Source: a virus. From it: 23,086 nt of DNA. Below are positions 1-7,419 of this stretch, one piece after another; the first letter of the stretch is position 1, and the number at the start of each line of letters is the position of its first letter. The position numbers and the translations under genes were made by a program. The notes under the pieces are model-generated. The model searched no databases. It was not told the DNA's origin and worked only from the letters and a program-made list of their open reading frames with translations. The stretch spans positions 1 to 23,086 of the IMG/VR virus record IMGVR_UViG_3300025168_000711, one strand, 5' to 3'.

Positions 1-310
1 CGTCTAAAATATCCCAAGAAGTAACAGCAGGATAATAAGAAAAAGAATTCCAGAGTTGAAGTTCATCAAGTCTGCGATTGGGAACAGCTTCCGGTTTAAA
101 ACCACGTTGAATAAAAGCCGAAATTGGTAGACGATAAAAGATTGCACCACTTTCCATAATGCAATGAAATAAGATTGCACGACCGGTAAGCGCTGACATA
201 CCAAAGATAATACAGTCTTCAACTTCACCATGATGTTTTTTACAATCATATAAATACTCTCTTCTTATTTGAGCATATGTTACAGGAATGTTTGCGTTTA
301 AGTAAGCCAT
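1..310 (-). CDS. Conserved phage protein of unknown function, C-terminus cut by window edge
   Basis: The frame starting at the ATG at 308-310 is open to the window edge: 103 codons with no stop. It begins MAYLNANIPVTYAQIRREYL and continues with an ordinary globular composition, including a D-C-I-I-F-G stretch and an L-P-I-S-A-F-I-Q stretch. It sits two bases after the stop of the DNA polymerase gene (TAATTATG), as expected for the next gene of the same operon. Similar proteins beginning MAYLNANIP are, from memory, common beside DNA polymerase genes in marine podovirus-like phages, with no known function. An overlapping 81-codon ORF in another frame (4-249) is very hydrophobic at its end and is a shadow. 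I am confident this is a gene and claim no function. Confidence 0.85.
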   Translation of the reverse strand, partial: MAYLNANIPVTYAQIRREYLYDCKKHHGEVEDCIIFGMSALTGRAILFHCIMESGAIFYRLPISAFIQRGFKPEAVPNRRLDELQLWNSFSYYPAVTSWDILD

Positions 311-312
311 AA

Positions 313-2169
313 TTAATCATAAATATCCCCCCAATTTTTGCCTGATTCATAGTCAACTTTGTTAGGGACTTCTAAACTAACAGCATTTTCCATAATTTCA
401 ACAATTTTTTTAGCATGTTTATCTGATTCTACAGAAACATCTAATTCATCATGAATTTGTATATGGGCTACAATACCTTCCTTATATAATTCTAACATAG
501 ATTTTTTTGTCATATCAGCTGCAGATCCTTGTATTAATTTATTTAAAGATTTATATGTGTAAGCTCTTTTGATCCCTGGTCCGTGTTCCCTGAGTGCATC
601 TTCATGAGGCAATGCTTTGTGCATACCAAACATATTAGGCTCCCATAAAGGAAACCTACAAAGTCTTCCTAATAAAGTTCTAATCTGACCACGTTCTTGA
701 GCTCTGTTTGATGCACTATTCATTAACTGTTTAACAAAAGGTACTTTTGCATGATACTGTTCAAATAGTTCCGCAGCTTTTTCTTTCGATACACCTAGTT
801 CAGCTTGTAGTTTTGCTTTACCCATACCATAAAATAAACCAAGATTAATAACCTTAGCTTGTGATCTTGGTATGTTAGCCATATCGGCTACTGTTTTGTG
901 AAAGTCTGTTGCTACATCATCTTTATAAGAATCAACAACATCATAGACAGATGGAAATTTATGTAATGATGCATAGTGTACAACTAATCTAGGCTCTTGT
1001 TGTGAGTAATCAAAACAACCCCATGTACATCCTTTTTCAGGTAAAAATAAAGATCTAATCATAGGTCCAAGATCCTTGTTTCTTGCAGGAAGTTGTTGCA
1101 AATTTGGATTTGAATAACTAAATCGGCCTGTAACAGTGCCTCCTTGATCTGATCTTATTTGATTAATATCGGCATGTATTCTACCTTTATGTTCATACCT
1201 AATTATGGTATCAATAAAAGTAGTGTGAGCCTTGTTAATTTCTCTAGCTTTTGCTATTTTCTGAACTAGAGGATGTGGGTGTTCTTGTAAAAAATTTTTA
1301 GTAAAGGAGGGAGCCTTTGATTTCTCGGTTGTTTCATACCCTAACCCAAGCTTGTCAAAAATTTTGGCAATGGATCGTGCTGCCCATATTTGAGTATCTA
1401 ATCCTGTTTCTTTTTTTACTTGGTGCAGTAATTGCTCTTCTTGTGTGGATAATTGTTCTTTCAATTTATGAGCTCGTTCGACATCGACCCGGACGCCTTT
1501 AAATTTCATATCAACTAAACAAGGAAATAGGTCTGTTTCAAGATTAAAAATAGATTCTATGTCTTGATCTATAATTTCTTTTTTAAATATTTGCCATAAT
1601 TCTAATGTAAGTTCTGCATCTTTTTCTGCATAAGCTCCTACATGCATTGCAGGGAGTTGCCACATATCAGCTTTTGGATCTAAACCTCTAGATTTTGCTT
1701 CTTGATTTAAGGCTTGTTCATTCTTACCGTGTCCTAGATAGTCCCAAGATATAGCGTTTAAAGAATATTGAAATCGGTTTTCATCAATTAAGGATGCTGC
1801 AATCATTGTATCTACAACAAGACCATTTATTTTAATACCCATTTGTCTAATCCAACAAACATCATACATTGCATTGTGAAATATTTTTATAGCATCGGTT
1901 GCCATAATATCTTTGAACCATTTTAAGGTACGCTTCTTATCCATATTAGGTCCTGAGCCGTGAGCAATTGGAAAATAAAACTTTCTTCCAGGTACAGCTA
2001 CAGCGATACCTACAACTTCACCATTACCAATAACTGAGCCAGATCCTTTTTTCTTAAGATCAGGATCTCTTGTTTCTAAGTCAACAGCAATCTCATCGTA
2101 TTGTCTTAGATCAGGATATTCTTCAGGTTCTATCCATTCAGTTTGCGCTGTAAATAAAGGTACTCTCAC
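313..2169 (-). CDS. polA: DNA polymerase I, family A, with 3'-5' exonuclease
   Basis: This is a 618-aa replicative family A polymerase. The N-terminal proofreading exonuclease has all three motifs: D30-x-E32, N99-x3-D103 and Y180-x3-D184. The polymerase domain shows motif A with D387-Y-S-Q-Q-E392, the O helix R435-x3-K439-x7-Y447-G, and motif C H573-D574-E575. There is no 5'-3' exonuclease domain, as is usual for phage enzymes of this length. The residue equivalent to E. coli Phe762 is Leu443 (codon 841-843). The start codon is GTG at 2167-2169, overlapping the stop of the DUF3310 gene as GTGA, so translation is probably coupled to it. It is the second-last gene of the DNA metabolism operon visible here. 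Function is very secure; the start is well supported by the overlap. Confidence 0.97.
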   Translation of the reverse strand: MRVPLFTAQTEWIEPEEYPDLRQYDEIAVDLETRDPDLKKKGSGSVIGNGEVVGIAVAVPGRKFYFPIAHGSGPNMDKKRTLKWFKDIMATDAIKIFHNAMYDVCWIRQMGIKINGLVVDTMIAASLIDENRFQYSLNAISWDYLGHGKNEQALNQEAKSRGLDPKADMWQLPAMHVGAYAEKDAELTLELWQIFKKEIIDQDIESIFNLETDLFPCLVDMKFKGVRVDVERAHKLKEQLSTQEEQLLHQVKKETGLDTQIWAARSIAKIFDKLGLGYETTEKSKAPSFTKNFLQEHPHPLVQKIAKAREINKAHTTFIDTIIRYEHKGRIHADINQIRSDQGGTVTGRFSYSNPNLQQLPARNKDLGPMIRSLFLPEKGCTWGCFDYSQQEPRLVVHYASLHKFPSVYDVVDSYKDDVATDFHKTVADMANIPRSQAKVINLGLFYGMGKAKLQAELGVSKEKAAELFEQYHAKVPFVKQLMNSASNRAQERGQIRTLLGRLCRFPLWEPNMFGMHKALPHEDALREHGPGIKRAYTYKSLNKLIQGSAADMTKKSMLELYKEGIVAHIQIHDELDVSVESDKHAKKIVEIMENAVSLEVPNKVDYESGKNWGDIYD

Positions 2170-2414
2170 TTCTTAACTTTCATATCATTTAACTTTTTAA
2201 TTTCTAATTCACAATAATGTATTATCTTTTCTAGATCTTCTATACCATTTTTTGTAAGATATCTACATACATATTTTACAACGTTCCCTTGAAAAAACGA
2301 AAGATTATTTTTTGAAATAAATTCATACGGTTGAATGTGAAAACTTTTGTAATGTTTTCCCCCTATCTGTTTATCCTGTGGGAAAGCCCCTTTAAATATA
2401 TCTTTACTTGTCAT
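2166..2414 (-). CDS. DUF3310 family small protein
   Basis: This 82-aa protein has the core pattern of DUF3310: D-K-Q-I-G-G-K-H-Y near residue 15, then Q-P-Y-E-F-I, then a helical stretch with F-Q-G-N-V-V-K-Y-V-C-R-Y and a final E-D-L-E-K-I-I-H-Y segment. DUF3310 is widespread in phages. Phage T7 gp1.7, a nucleotide kinase, carries this domain in a longer protein, so a role in nucleotide metabolism is possible but not shown for the short form. The start overlaps the upstream helicase stop as ATGA (2411-2414) and its stop overlaps the polymerase GTG (2166-2169). It is thus locked between replication genes and probably expressed in step with them. Confidence 0.85.
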   Translation of the reverse strand: MTSKDIFKGAFPQDKQIGGKHYKSFHIQPYEFISKNNLSFFQGNVVKYVCRYLTKNGIEDLEKIIHYCELEIKKLNDMKVKK

Positions 2415-3901
2415 AATTGATAACCATACCTTTCTTTTGCGGGTTTTAAGATGTAAAGATTATGTCTGGATCTAGTTGCTCCTACATACCAAACTCTATG
2501 TTCTTCATCTTCTTTATCTTGATTTAACTCTACTGAGTCTCTTATCCTTTTGGTATTATCTAAAACCAAAATAACATTATCTTCTTCTCCACCTTTTGCT
2601 CCGTGAATGGTAGATACTTCTATTCTGGGTTCCTCAGATAATTTTTCTTTGTTACCTAACATTGTTCTGATGTAAAAACATTCTTCTTGATCTGCGTTAA
2701 CAAAAACTTGATACCATATATCTTTTTTAGAATAACCAATGTCTTCCATGTTTACTTCTAATTTGTTTTTTAATTTATTTTCAGGAAAATTTGCAGATAA
2801 ATAATCAAATATATCCTTACAATCAGATATACTTATGTTATTGCCTTTTATAAGTTCTCCCCATTTTAATATACATTTATATAATTTAGCATCATAACTT
2901 TTTCCATATTTTGTTTTATAAAACATACTTATTTCCCTAAGCTGTTTACATATTTTATCTCTACGATAAGTAGTTCTTGTTAGTATTAACCATTTGTCTT
3001 TAGTTAAATCTAAGTTATCTGTATTAAAAATATACTCTACCCTTCCTTTATTTCCTTTTTTAGCTAAATAGTTTTTTTGTTTCCTTACTTTAATTCTACT
3101 TAATATTACATTAGAAATATTTTGAACAGATAAAGGGACTCTTTCTGATCGGTCTAGTATTATTTCTTTTGCGGGTTCATTTAAAAATCTTTTTACATCA
3201 GCTCCTGCCCAAGCGAAAATTGCTTGGTCGTCATCTCCTGCTAAATAAAGATGCTTACATTTTGTTTTTAAAACATCAAACATATTCCATTGAATAGGAG
3301 ATAAATCTTGGGCTTCATCAATAAAAATAACTTCTAGTTCCTCACATTTATCTTTCATTTTTACAAATAACTCAATCATATCGTTGAAATCATATAAGGT
3401 ATTATTTTTTTTAAAATGATTATAGTTCATAAAGATATGACCTAATGTTTCATAATCTATTTCCCTACTCCATTCATTAGTATTAAATTCTTCTTCTACG
3501 GAAATATGTTTTACTCTAGCCTTATTTATAAGTTTAAAATAATCACTGTTAAAATTTAAATAACCACTTTCATCACCACTGTCTGTAACTCTTAAATTTA
3601 AATCCTTACCTATTTGTTCATAATGTTCTGGTTGCATTACCCTATCTTCACTCATACTAATAGTTTGAAAAGCGAAAGAATGTAATGTTCTAAAGTTTAT
3701 TAAATCATCTTTGCTCAATAAATGGGATACTTCCTTATCTTCTAATAATCTATCTTTAGCTTCTTTTGCTGCTTTCTTTGTAAAAGCAAAATACCCAATC
3801 TTTTTAGGATTTATTTTTTTATTTAAAATATAGTCCTTAACATAATTTAATAGAGTTGTTGTTTTACCTGTACCGGGAGGACCAAATATTTTTGTAATCA
3901 T
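2411..3901 (-). CDS. UvrD/Rep-like superfamily 1 DNA helicase
   Basis: This 496-aa protein has the SF1A helicase motifs in order. Walker A is G-P-P-G-T-G-K-T at residues 7-14. Motif Ia is F-T-K-K-A-A-K-E-A near 40-48, and R-T-L-H-S-F follows near 71-76. Walker B is I-D-E-A-Q-D at 194-199, followed by G-D-D-D-Q-A-I-F-A-W-A-G-A-D at 222-235. The C-terminal half has S-T-I-H-G-A-K-G-x-E and a final V-G-A-T-R-S-R-H-x-L-Y motif VI. It should unwind DNA 3'-5' with ATP. It is shorter than cellular UvrD (about 720 aa), so accessory subdomains are reduced. The ATG at 3899-3901 overlaps the primase stop as TAATG, suggesting the two products are made together and work at the same fork. Confidence 0.93.
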   Translation of the reverse strand: MITKIFGPPGTGKTTTLLNYVKDYILNKKINPKKIGYFAFTKKAAKEAKDRLLEDKEVSHLLSKDDLINFRTLHSFAFQTISMSEDRVMQPEHYEQIGKDLNLRVTDSGDESGYLNFNSDYFKLINKARVKHISVEEEFNTNEWSREIDYETLGHIFMNYNHFKKNNTLYDFNDMIELFVKMKDKCEELEVIFIDEAQDLSPIQWNMFDVLKTKCKHLYLAGDDDQAIFAWAGADVKRFLNEPAKEIILDRSERVPLSVQNISNVILSRIKVRKQKNYLAKKGNKGRVEYIFNTDNLDLTKDKWLILTRTTYRRDKICKQLREISMFYKTKYGKSYDAKLYKCILKWGELIKGNNISISDCKDIFDYLSANFPENKLKNKLEVNMEDIGYSKKDIWYQVFVNADQEECFYIRTMLGNKEKLSEEPRIEVSTIHGAKGGEEDNVILVLDNTKRIRDSVELNQDKEDEEHRVWYVGATRSRHNLYILKPAKERYGYQL

Positions 3902-5523
3902 TAAAATATTTCCTCTTTAGATCTAGTAGGTATGATTTCACCTTTAGTCATACTTAAATCTCTAGACTCAATAGGAATTTTTACTACTGATACTGCAGGG
4001 TATTTATTTTCCTCATCACCTTCTTTTTTGGGAAATCTTTTTTTAATACCAAACACTGCCTTAAATAATGTCTGCATCATTTCTGCAGTTCTATCTCTTT
4101 TTTCTTTCCATTCTTTATTTTTAAGAGCATTATAAAAATTACTATAAGTAAAAAAAGCTTCATCCCCATCTATTAAAGTTGCACCACTTTTAAATGATGC
4201 ATAGTTCTCTGCTTTAGGTCCTTTAAGATAAAGAATTAAATACTCTTCTAATAATTCATTGGGTGTAGTTCCTTTTGGTGGGGGCGTGATTAATTTAGGT
4301 GGAAACAAACCATCTAATATATCTTGAAAAGAATCTTGTTTTACTTTTGGAGGAACAATTCCTGCTGAGTTACCAATAATAGCTCTAAGTTCATCTTGAA
4401 TAATAATTTGCTTTATAGTTTTTGCTCTAACTTCTTTTGTGCTTTCCCCAACAGTAACATTAAAAGTATACTCTGGTTCTGGGTAATTTATTTTTTGTAA
4501 TCCTGTCAATGGTGGAAATACTTTTCTTTTATCTGATAAATATCCGAATCTTCTATTTTTACATTCTGCTTTTACACAAACAGGTTGTATAGGATCTTCA
4601 TTACAAGTATGTCCTTTCATCTCTCGTTTCCAAGATATTAATTTCTTTTTGGTTTTTTCTTCTGTCCAATCTAATATCCCTTGAGCATTTGTTTGAAAAT
4701 ATTTACCTGGTGCTGCTTTAACCATATCTTCCCAATTGTCAGGATATTTCTTTTTGGCAAACACTGCATAGTTGTATAAAAATCTATCTCGGCCATCACT
4801 TAATTTTTCTTTTGTTAAAATACCTAGACAAGGAGGACCATCAGAAAACTCTTCACTTCCACCACTTAATATTTCCTTCATATGGGTAATACCAAACTCT
4901 TCTAATTCATCTGCTGTATATGTGTTTACTTTAATAACTTCAGAAAATTGATCAAAAGTAAATTGAGTTCCATCATAATTAAAAGCTGTTCTTTCTGTTT
5001 TGTTATAGTAAGGAACATTTATAAACTGTCCGTCAATATAGTTACCATCAGCGTCCTTACCAAGTTCTGTTTGTTTAGGGTAAATTTCAATGTTGGTAGG
5101 AAGTTTTAAAGCAAACAATAATTTTTCTAAAAAATTTCTTATCGTTGCAGCTTTAATAGGTTCTTTTAAAAATACATATAAATGTAAACCACCACTTTTA
5201 GACTTTATGGGGACTAAAGGCATTTTATATTTTTGAATAATATCTAAATAAATTTTAAAAGGAAAATCTTTGTAACTATGTTGTTTGTCGTCAATATCAA
5301 TAGCACCGAATCTTGCCATACCTTGATCATCACAAGGTTGTATACCTATAGAAGTAGATCCATTTAAATGATCTAAGTAATCACTTTTTTTAATTGGTCT
5401 GTGAACCCATTTATATACGGGTTTTGCTTTTCCTGTAGAGGGATCTATAGTTGTTCGAGATAGATCGGCTACACCAAAATTTCTTTCTAAGCCTGTAAAA
5501 GCTTTTATAAATATATCTTCCAT
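3901..5523 (-). CDS. Archaeo-eukaryotic-type (AEP) primase, TOTE-like
   Basis: This 540-aa protein has the AEP catalytic signature. A hydrophobic strand ends in D76-I-D78-D79 (metal binding), followed by K-S-K-S110-G-G-L-H114 (the S-x-G-x-H-type motif) and an I-E146-I-Y-P-K-Q strand for the third motif. The spacing and the surrounding sequence match the primase domain that Pfam names after TOTE conflict systems (from memory). A Cys cluster, C-N-E-D-P-I-Q-P-V-C-V-K-A-E-C, lies near residues 301-315 and may bind zinc. The C-terminal part looks like helical or winged-helix accessory sequence, with no Walker motif, so helicase activity must come from another gene. No Shine-Dalgarno sequence is visible ahead of the ATG at 5521-5523; a strong hairpin ends ten bases upstream. 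Confidence 0.85.
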   Translation of the reverse strand: MEDIFIKAFTGLERNFGVADLSRTTIDPSTGKAKPVYKWVHRPIKKSDYLDHLNGSTSIGIQPCDDQGMARFGAIDIDDKQHSYKDFPFKIYLDIIQKYKMPLVPIKSKSGGLHLYVFLKEPIKAATIRNFLEKLLFALKLPTNIEIYPKQTELGKDADGNYIDGQFINVPYYNKTERTAFNYDGTQFTFDQFSEVIKVNTYTADELEEFGITHMKEILSGGSEEFSDGPPCLGILTKEKLSDGRDRFLYNYAVFAKKKYPDNWEDMVKAAPGKYFQTNAQGILDWTEEKTKKKLISWKREMKGHTCNEDPIQPVCVKAECKNRRFGYLSDKRKVFPPLTGLQKINYPEPEYTFNVTVGESTKEVRAKTIKQIIIQDELRAIIGNSAGIVPPKVKQDSFQDILDGLFPPKLITPPPKGTTPNELLEEYLILYLKGPKAENYASFKSGATLIDGDEAFFTYSNFYNALKNKEWKEKRDRTAEMMQTLFKAVFGIKKRFPKKEGDEENKYPAVSVVKIPIESRDLSMTKGEIIPTRSKEEIF

Positions 5524-5532
5524 AAATTAAAT

Positions 5533-5560
5533 AGTATGGGCGATTTTTTTCGCCCATACC
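5533..5560 (-). terminator. Strong hairpin, probable terminator or attenuator before the primase gene
   Basis: The arms 5534-5543 and 5550-5559 are perfect inverted repeats: 10 bp with five G:C pairs inside and a G:U pair possible at the base. The loop is six A residues in the minus-strand transcript. The following minus-strand sequence, TATTTAATTT, is U-rich but not a pure U tract, so termination is probably partial. It lies 12 bases after the stop of the 267-aa gene and 10 bases before the primase ATG. It could lower primase output relative to the upstream protein, protect the upstream mRNA 3' end, or limit ribosome access to the primase start. Confidence 0.65.
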
Positions 5561-5572
5561 GATGTTAAAAAA

Positions 5573-6376
5573 CTAGAAGTGTGTTCCTGTTTTATTTCCC
5601 GGTTTACTAGCTTCGCCGTGCTTAACCTCAACGTCTCCTTTTGAAACGCTTTCAGAAAAACTTTTACCTTGTTGGTAAAGGGCAGCATCTTCAACTGCAC
5701 CGACTTTACTAATTTCCCATCCAAACCATGTACCTTTATCATTAGACTGTTGAACAGTTCTTAATTGATAAATGTGGCTATAAGATGCCGGAGTAAAAAG
5801 ACCATTTTTACCCTTCATTTTTATACTAGACACCATACTATTCCATTTTCTGCTTATCTTTAATTGTGTTGATTTCATTGAAATCAAAGCAGTTGATGGA
5901 GTTTCTGAATTAACTATTACAAAGTGACTTGCCGTCTTTTCTACATAGTTACCGTTTGGTAATCTATCTTTATAAGAAGCATCTCTTTTAGTCTTAGTTA
6001 AGATGTCGCTTGATGAAGTATGGATAGCTACAGGAGCTCCTGAACCTTCGCCTCTATCTTGCCATTCAATATACTCTAACTTGTAATGACAAGGAATAAC
6101 TTGGATTCCTTTTTCACCATTAAACAATTCTCCTGTTACAGAGTTGTAAATCATTCCAGGTTCTGCACCTTCAATGTACTTACCGTCTCTTTTATTAACT
6201 TCAGGAGACAATTGTCCTAGTATCTTAAGAAAAGGTAATGCAAGATCATCGTGACCTATATTACCTAATCCCTTATCTGCATCTGCTTCAAACAGATTTA
6301 CAGATAATGCACCAGCTGTAGCTTTGTTTGCTATATCCGATGTTCCTTGGTTCTTTGTTCTTTTTTCACTACTCAT
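5573..6376 (-). CDS. Conserved phage DNA-metabolism protein, possible ssDNA-binding protein
   Basis: This 267-aa protein has a polar, disordered N-terminus (residues 1-25), then a conserved stretch with N-L-F-E-A-D-A-D, D-L-A-L-P-F-L-K-I-L-G-Q and L-S-P-E-V-N-K-R-D-G-K-Y-I-E-G-A. The middle is rich in beta-strand-like sequence and the tail is acidic and polar (S-E-S-V-S-K-G-D-V-E-V-K-H). Proteins with this N-terminal pattern are, from memory, frequent in phages beside primase and helicase genes and are usually called hypothetical. A single-stranded-DNA-binding role is inference from the position, the size and the flexible C-terminus. The start is secure: AGGAGG lies seven bases before the ATG at 6374-6376. 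The strong hairpin after its stop fits an abundant product. Confidence 0.8.
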   Translation of the reverse strand: MSSEKRTKNQGTSDIANKATAGALSVNLFEADADKGLGNIGHDDLALPFLKILGQLSPEVNKRDGKYIEGAEPGMIYNSVTGELFNGEKGIQVIPCHYKLEYIEWQDRGEGSGAPVAIHTSSSDILTKTKRDASYKDRLPNGNYVEKTASHFVIVNSETPSTALISMKSTQLKISRKWNSMVSSIKMKGKNGLFTPASYSHIYQLRTVQQSNDKGTWFGWEISKVGAVEDAALYQQGKSFSESVSKGDVEVKHGEASKPGNKTGTHF

Positions 6377-6387
6377 GATTATTCCTC

Positions 6388-6939
6388 CTATGTTCTAGTG
6401 ATTTTTGTTCGGCTTCCTGCGAACACGTTAAATAAATCCGTAGGCATCTCTTGTCCAGCTTCGAGACGCTCACGGACTAATGCTTTAAGTGTCATTGGTT
6501 CAACCTTTAACTTCTGGACTGGTTGATACCCTTGACCTTGTGCAAGGCCAGCATATTCTGCTGCCTTGTTATCTTCGTTACGACCAAAGGAAACAGTAAC
6601 CTCATTTTTAATAAGATCACCCAAGCCGTTGTTACGAAGCCAGTTAAATGCTTCTTCCTTTTTTGCAATAGGAATTGAAGCACCGTAGACGGGTTTCACT
6701 TCTACAGCGGATCCGTCTGCTAATTTTAAGGTAGAGACATTCATTTCAATCATCATTGTTGGAATGACTTCCGATGAAATTACATCTGCCTCTTGTTTTA
6801 ATTTTTTTAAATTGTCCTCTGCTTCTTTAACCTGATCTTCTAGATTACGAAGTTTAAGAACTTGGTCGGATAATGATTTAACATCATTAGTTTGTTGTAT
6901 TGACTCTGACTTATCTTGCTCAAAGTTTATTTTGTTCAT
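6388..6939 (-). CDS. Conserved phage protein with N-terminal coiled coil
   Basis: The product is 183 aa from the ATG at 6937-6939. This start is preferred over one 16 codons upstream because AAGGAG lies eight bases before it. The upstream alternative (6987) would also fall within or just after a candidate promoter. Residues about 20-60 form a charged heptad-like coiled coil (L-E-D-Q-V-K-E-A-E-D-N-L-K-K-L). Then come a V-I-P-T-M-M-I-E-M segment, a W-L-R-N-N-G-L-G-D-L-I-K segment and a conserved C-terminal block with P-M-T-L-K-A-L-V-R-E-R and P-T-D-L-F-N-V-F. I recognise this arrangement as a widespread phage family found near replication genes, with no established function. It is followed by the 267-aa gene after 11 bases. 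Confidence 0.85.
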   Translation of the reverse strand: MNKINFEQDKSESIQQTNDVKSLSDQVLKLRNLEDQVKEAEDNLKKLKQEADVISSEVIPTMMIEMNVSTLKLADGSAVEVKPVYGASIPIAKKEEAFNWLRNNGLGDLIKNEVTVSFGRNEDNKAAEYAGLAQGQGYQPVQKLKVEPMTLKALVRERLEAGQEMPTDLFNVFAGSRTKITRT

Positions 6940-6976
6940 GTTTTCTGCTCCTTGTTTATTTTTAACTTTCTGATTT

Positions 6977-7005
6977 CTTGTAAACAATTATTTTATCAAT
7001 GTCAA
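6977..7005 (-). promoter_or_regulatory. Candidate sigma70-like promoter for the replication genes
   Basis: On the minus strand a perfect TTGACA (7000-7005) is followed after 17 bases by TACAAG (6977-6982), which matches TATAAT at four of six positions. Transcription would begin near 6970, about 30 bases before the chosen ATG at 6939, leaving room for the AAGGAG site. The -35 box overlaps the stop codon of the 131-aa gene. In such AT-rich DNA a chance match is possible, mainly because the -10 is weak. Confidence 0.4.
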
Positions 7006-7397
7006 TCTTCAATAGCTCCTTTTTCATATAGGTTAATTTCAACAGGATAATATGTTTTTTCTTGTTTATCCCACTTTAATAGATTAAATCTACCGTTTGT
7101 TCTATCTGCGACAATTGAGCACGCCACTCCAATAATTGCAGGATCTCCTGTTAATAATAAATAATCTTTAGGTGTGTAATTTCCTAAAAGTTTTCTTAAT
7201 TTAAAAATTAAAGGACCGGGAGATAACACCATTTGTGAAAATTCAGGTAAACAAACCTTAATCTTGCCATATTTTTGAACTCCCATAATATTAAATTTAG
7301 GACGACCTGATTGAGTACCGGGTAGCTCTTGTATTAAATATACAGTAGGTTCGTGGTTTTTAATATTTTTGTAATCTAAATTTTCTTTCATTGACAT
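7002..7397 (-). CDS. Conserved phage hypothetical protein
   Basis: This 131-aa soluble protein begins M-S-M-K-E-N. Its best ordered part is the C-terminal half, with K-D-Y-L-L-L-T-G-D-P-A-I-I-G-V-A and a polar end around L-K-W-D-K-Q-E-K-T-Y-Y-P. I do not recognise a domain, but the composition and the clean junctions show a real gene. It is the first gene of the leftward DNA metabolism operon and is divergent from the SNF2 helicase gene. Either Met1 or Met3 could be the start, and no strong Shine-Dalgarno is visible. A leftward promoter may share the TATATA-rich palindrome at 7408-7419. It could be an early regulator by position, but nothing in the sequence proves that. Confidence 0.8.
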   Translation of the reverse strand: MSMKENLDYKNIKNHEPTVYLIQELPGTQSGRPKFNIMGVQKYGKIKVCLPEFSQMVLSPGPLIFKLRKLLGNYTPKDYLLLTGDPAIIGVACSIVADRTNGRFNLLKWDKQEKTYYPVEINLYEKGAIED

Positions 7398-7419
7398 ATT
7401 CTATTTGTTTATATATAAA
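7391..7419 (+). promoter_or_regulatory. Near-consensus promoter for the SNF2 helicase gene
   Basis: TTGACA at 7391-7396, a 17-base spacer and TATAAA at 7414-7419 match the sigma70 consensus at 11 of 12 positions with ideal spacing. The predicted start of transcription is near 7426, about 21 bases before the ATG at 7447. The -35 lies inside the first codons of the divergent 131-aa gene. The -10 lies inside a perfect 12-bp palindrome, TTTATATATAAA (7408-7419), which could also act as a -10 for leftward transcription, though the leftward -35 (TTGGTC, 7437-7442) is poor. Confidence 0.7.

Noticed and set aside
4-249. 81-codon minus-strand ORF
   Set aside because: It is a frame-shifted shadow of the conserved gene starting at 310; its end is a low-complexity Leu/Ile run.
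5527-5742. 71-codon minus-strand ORF
   Set aside because: It runs across the end of the 267-aa gene in another frame and through the hairpin; no ribosome site or family features.
6940-6987. Upstream start of the 183-aa coiled-coil gene at 6987
   Set aside because: The internal ATG at 6937-6939 has an AAGGAG at good spacing, while the upstream one has none and sits beside a candidate promoter.
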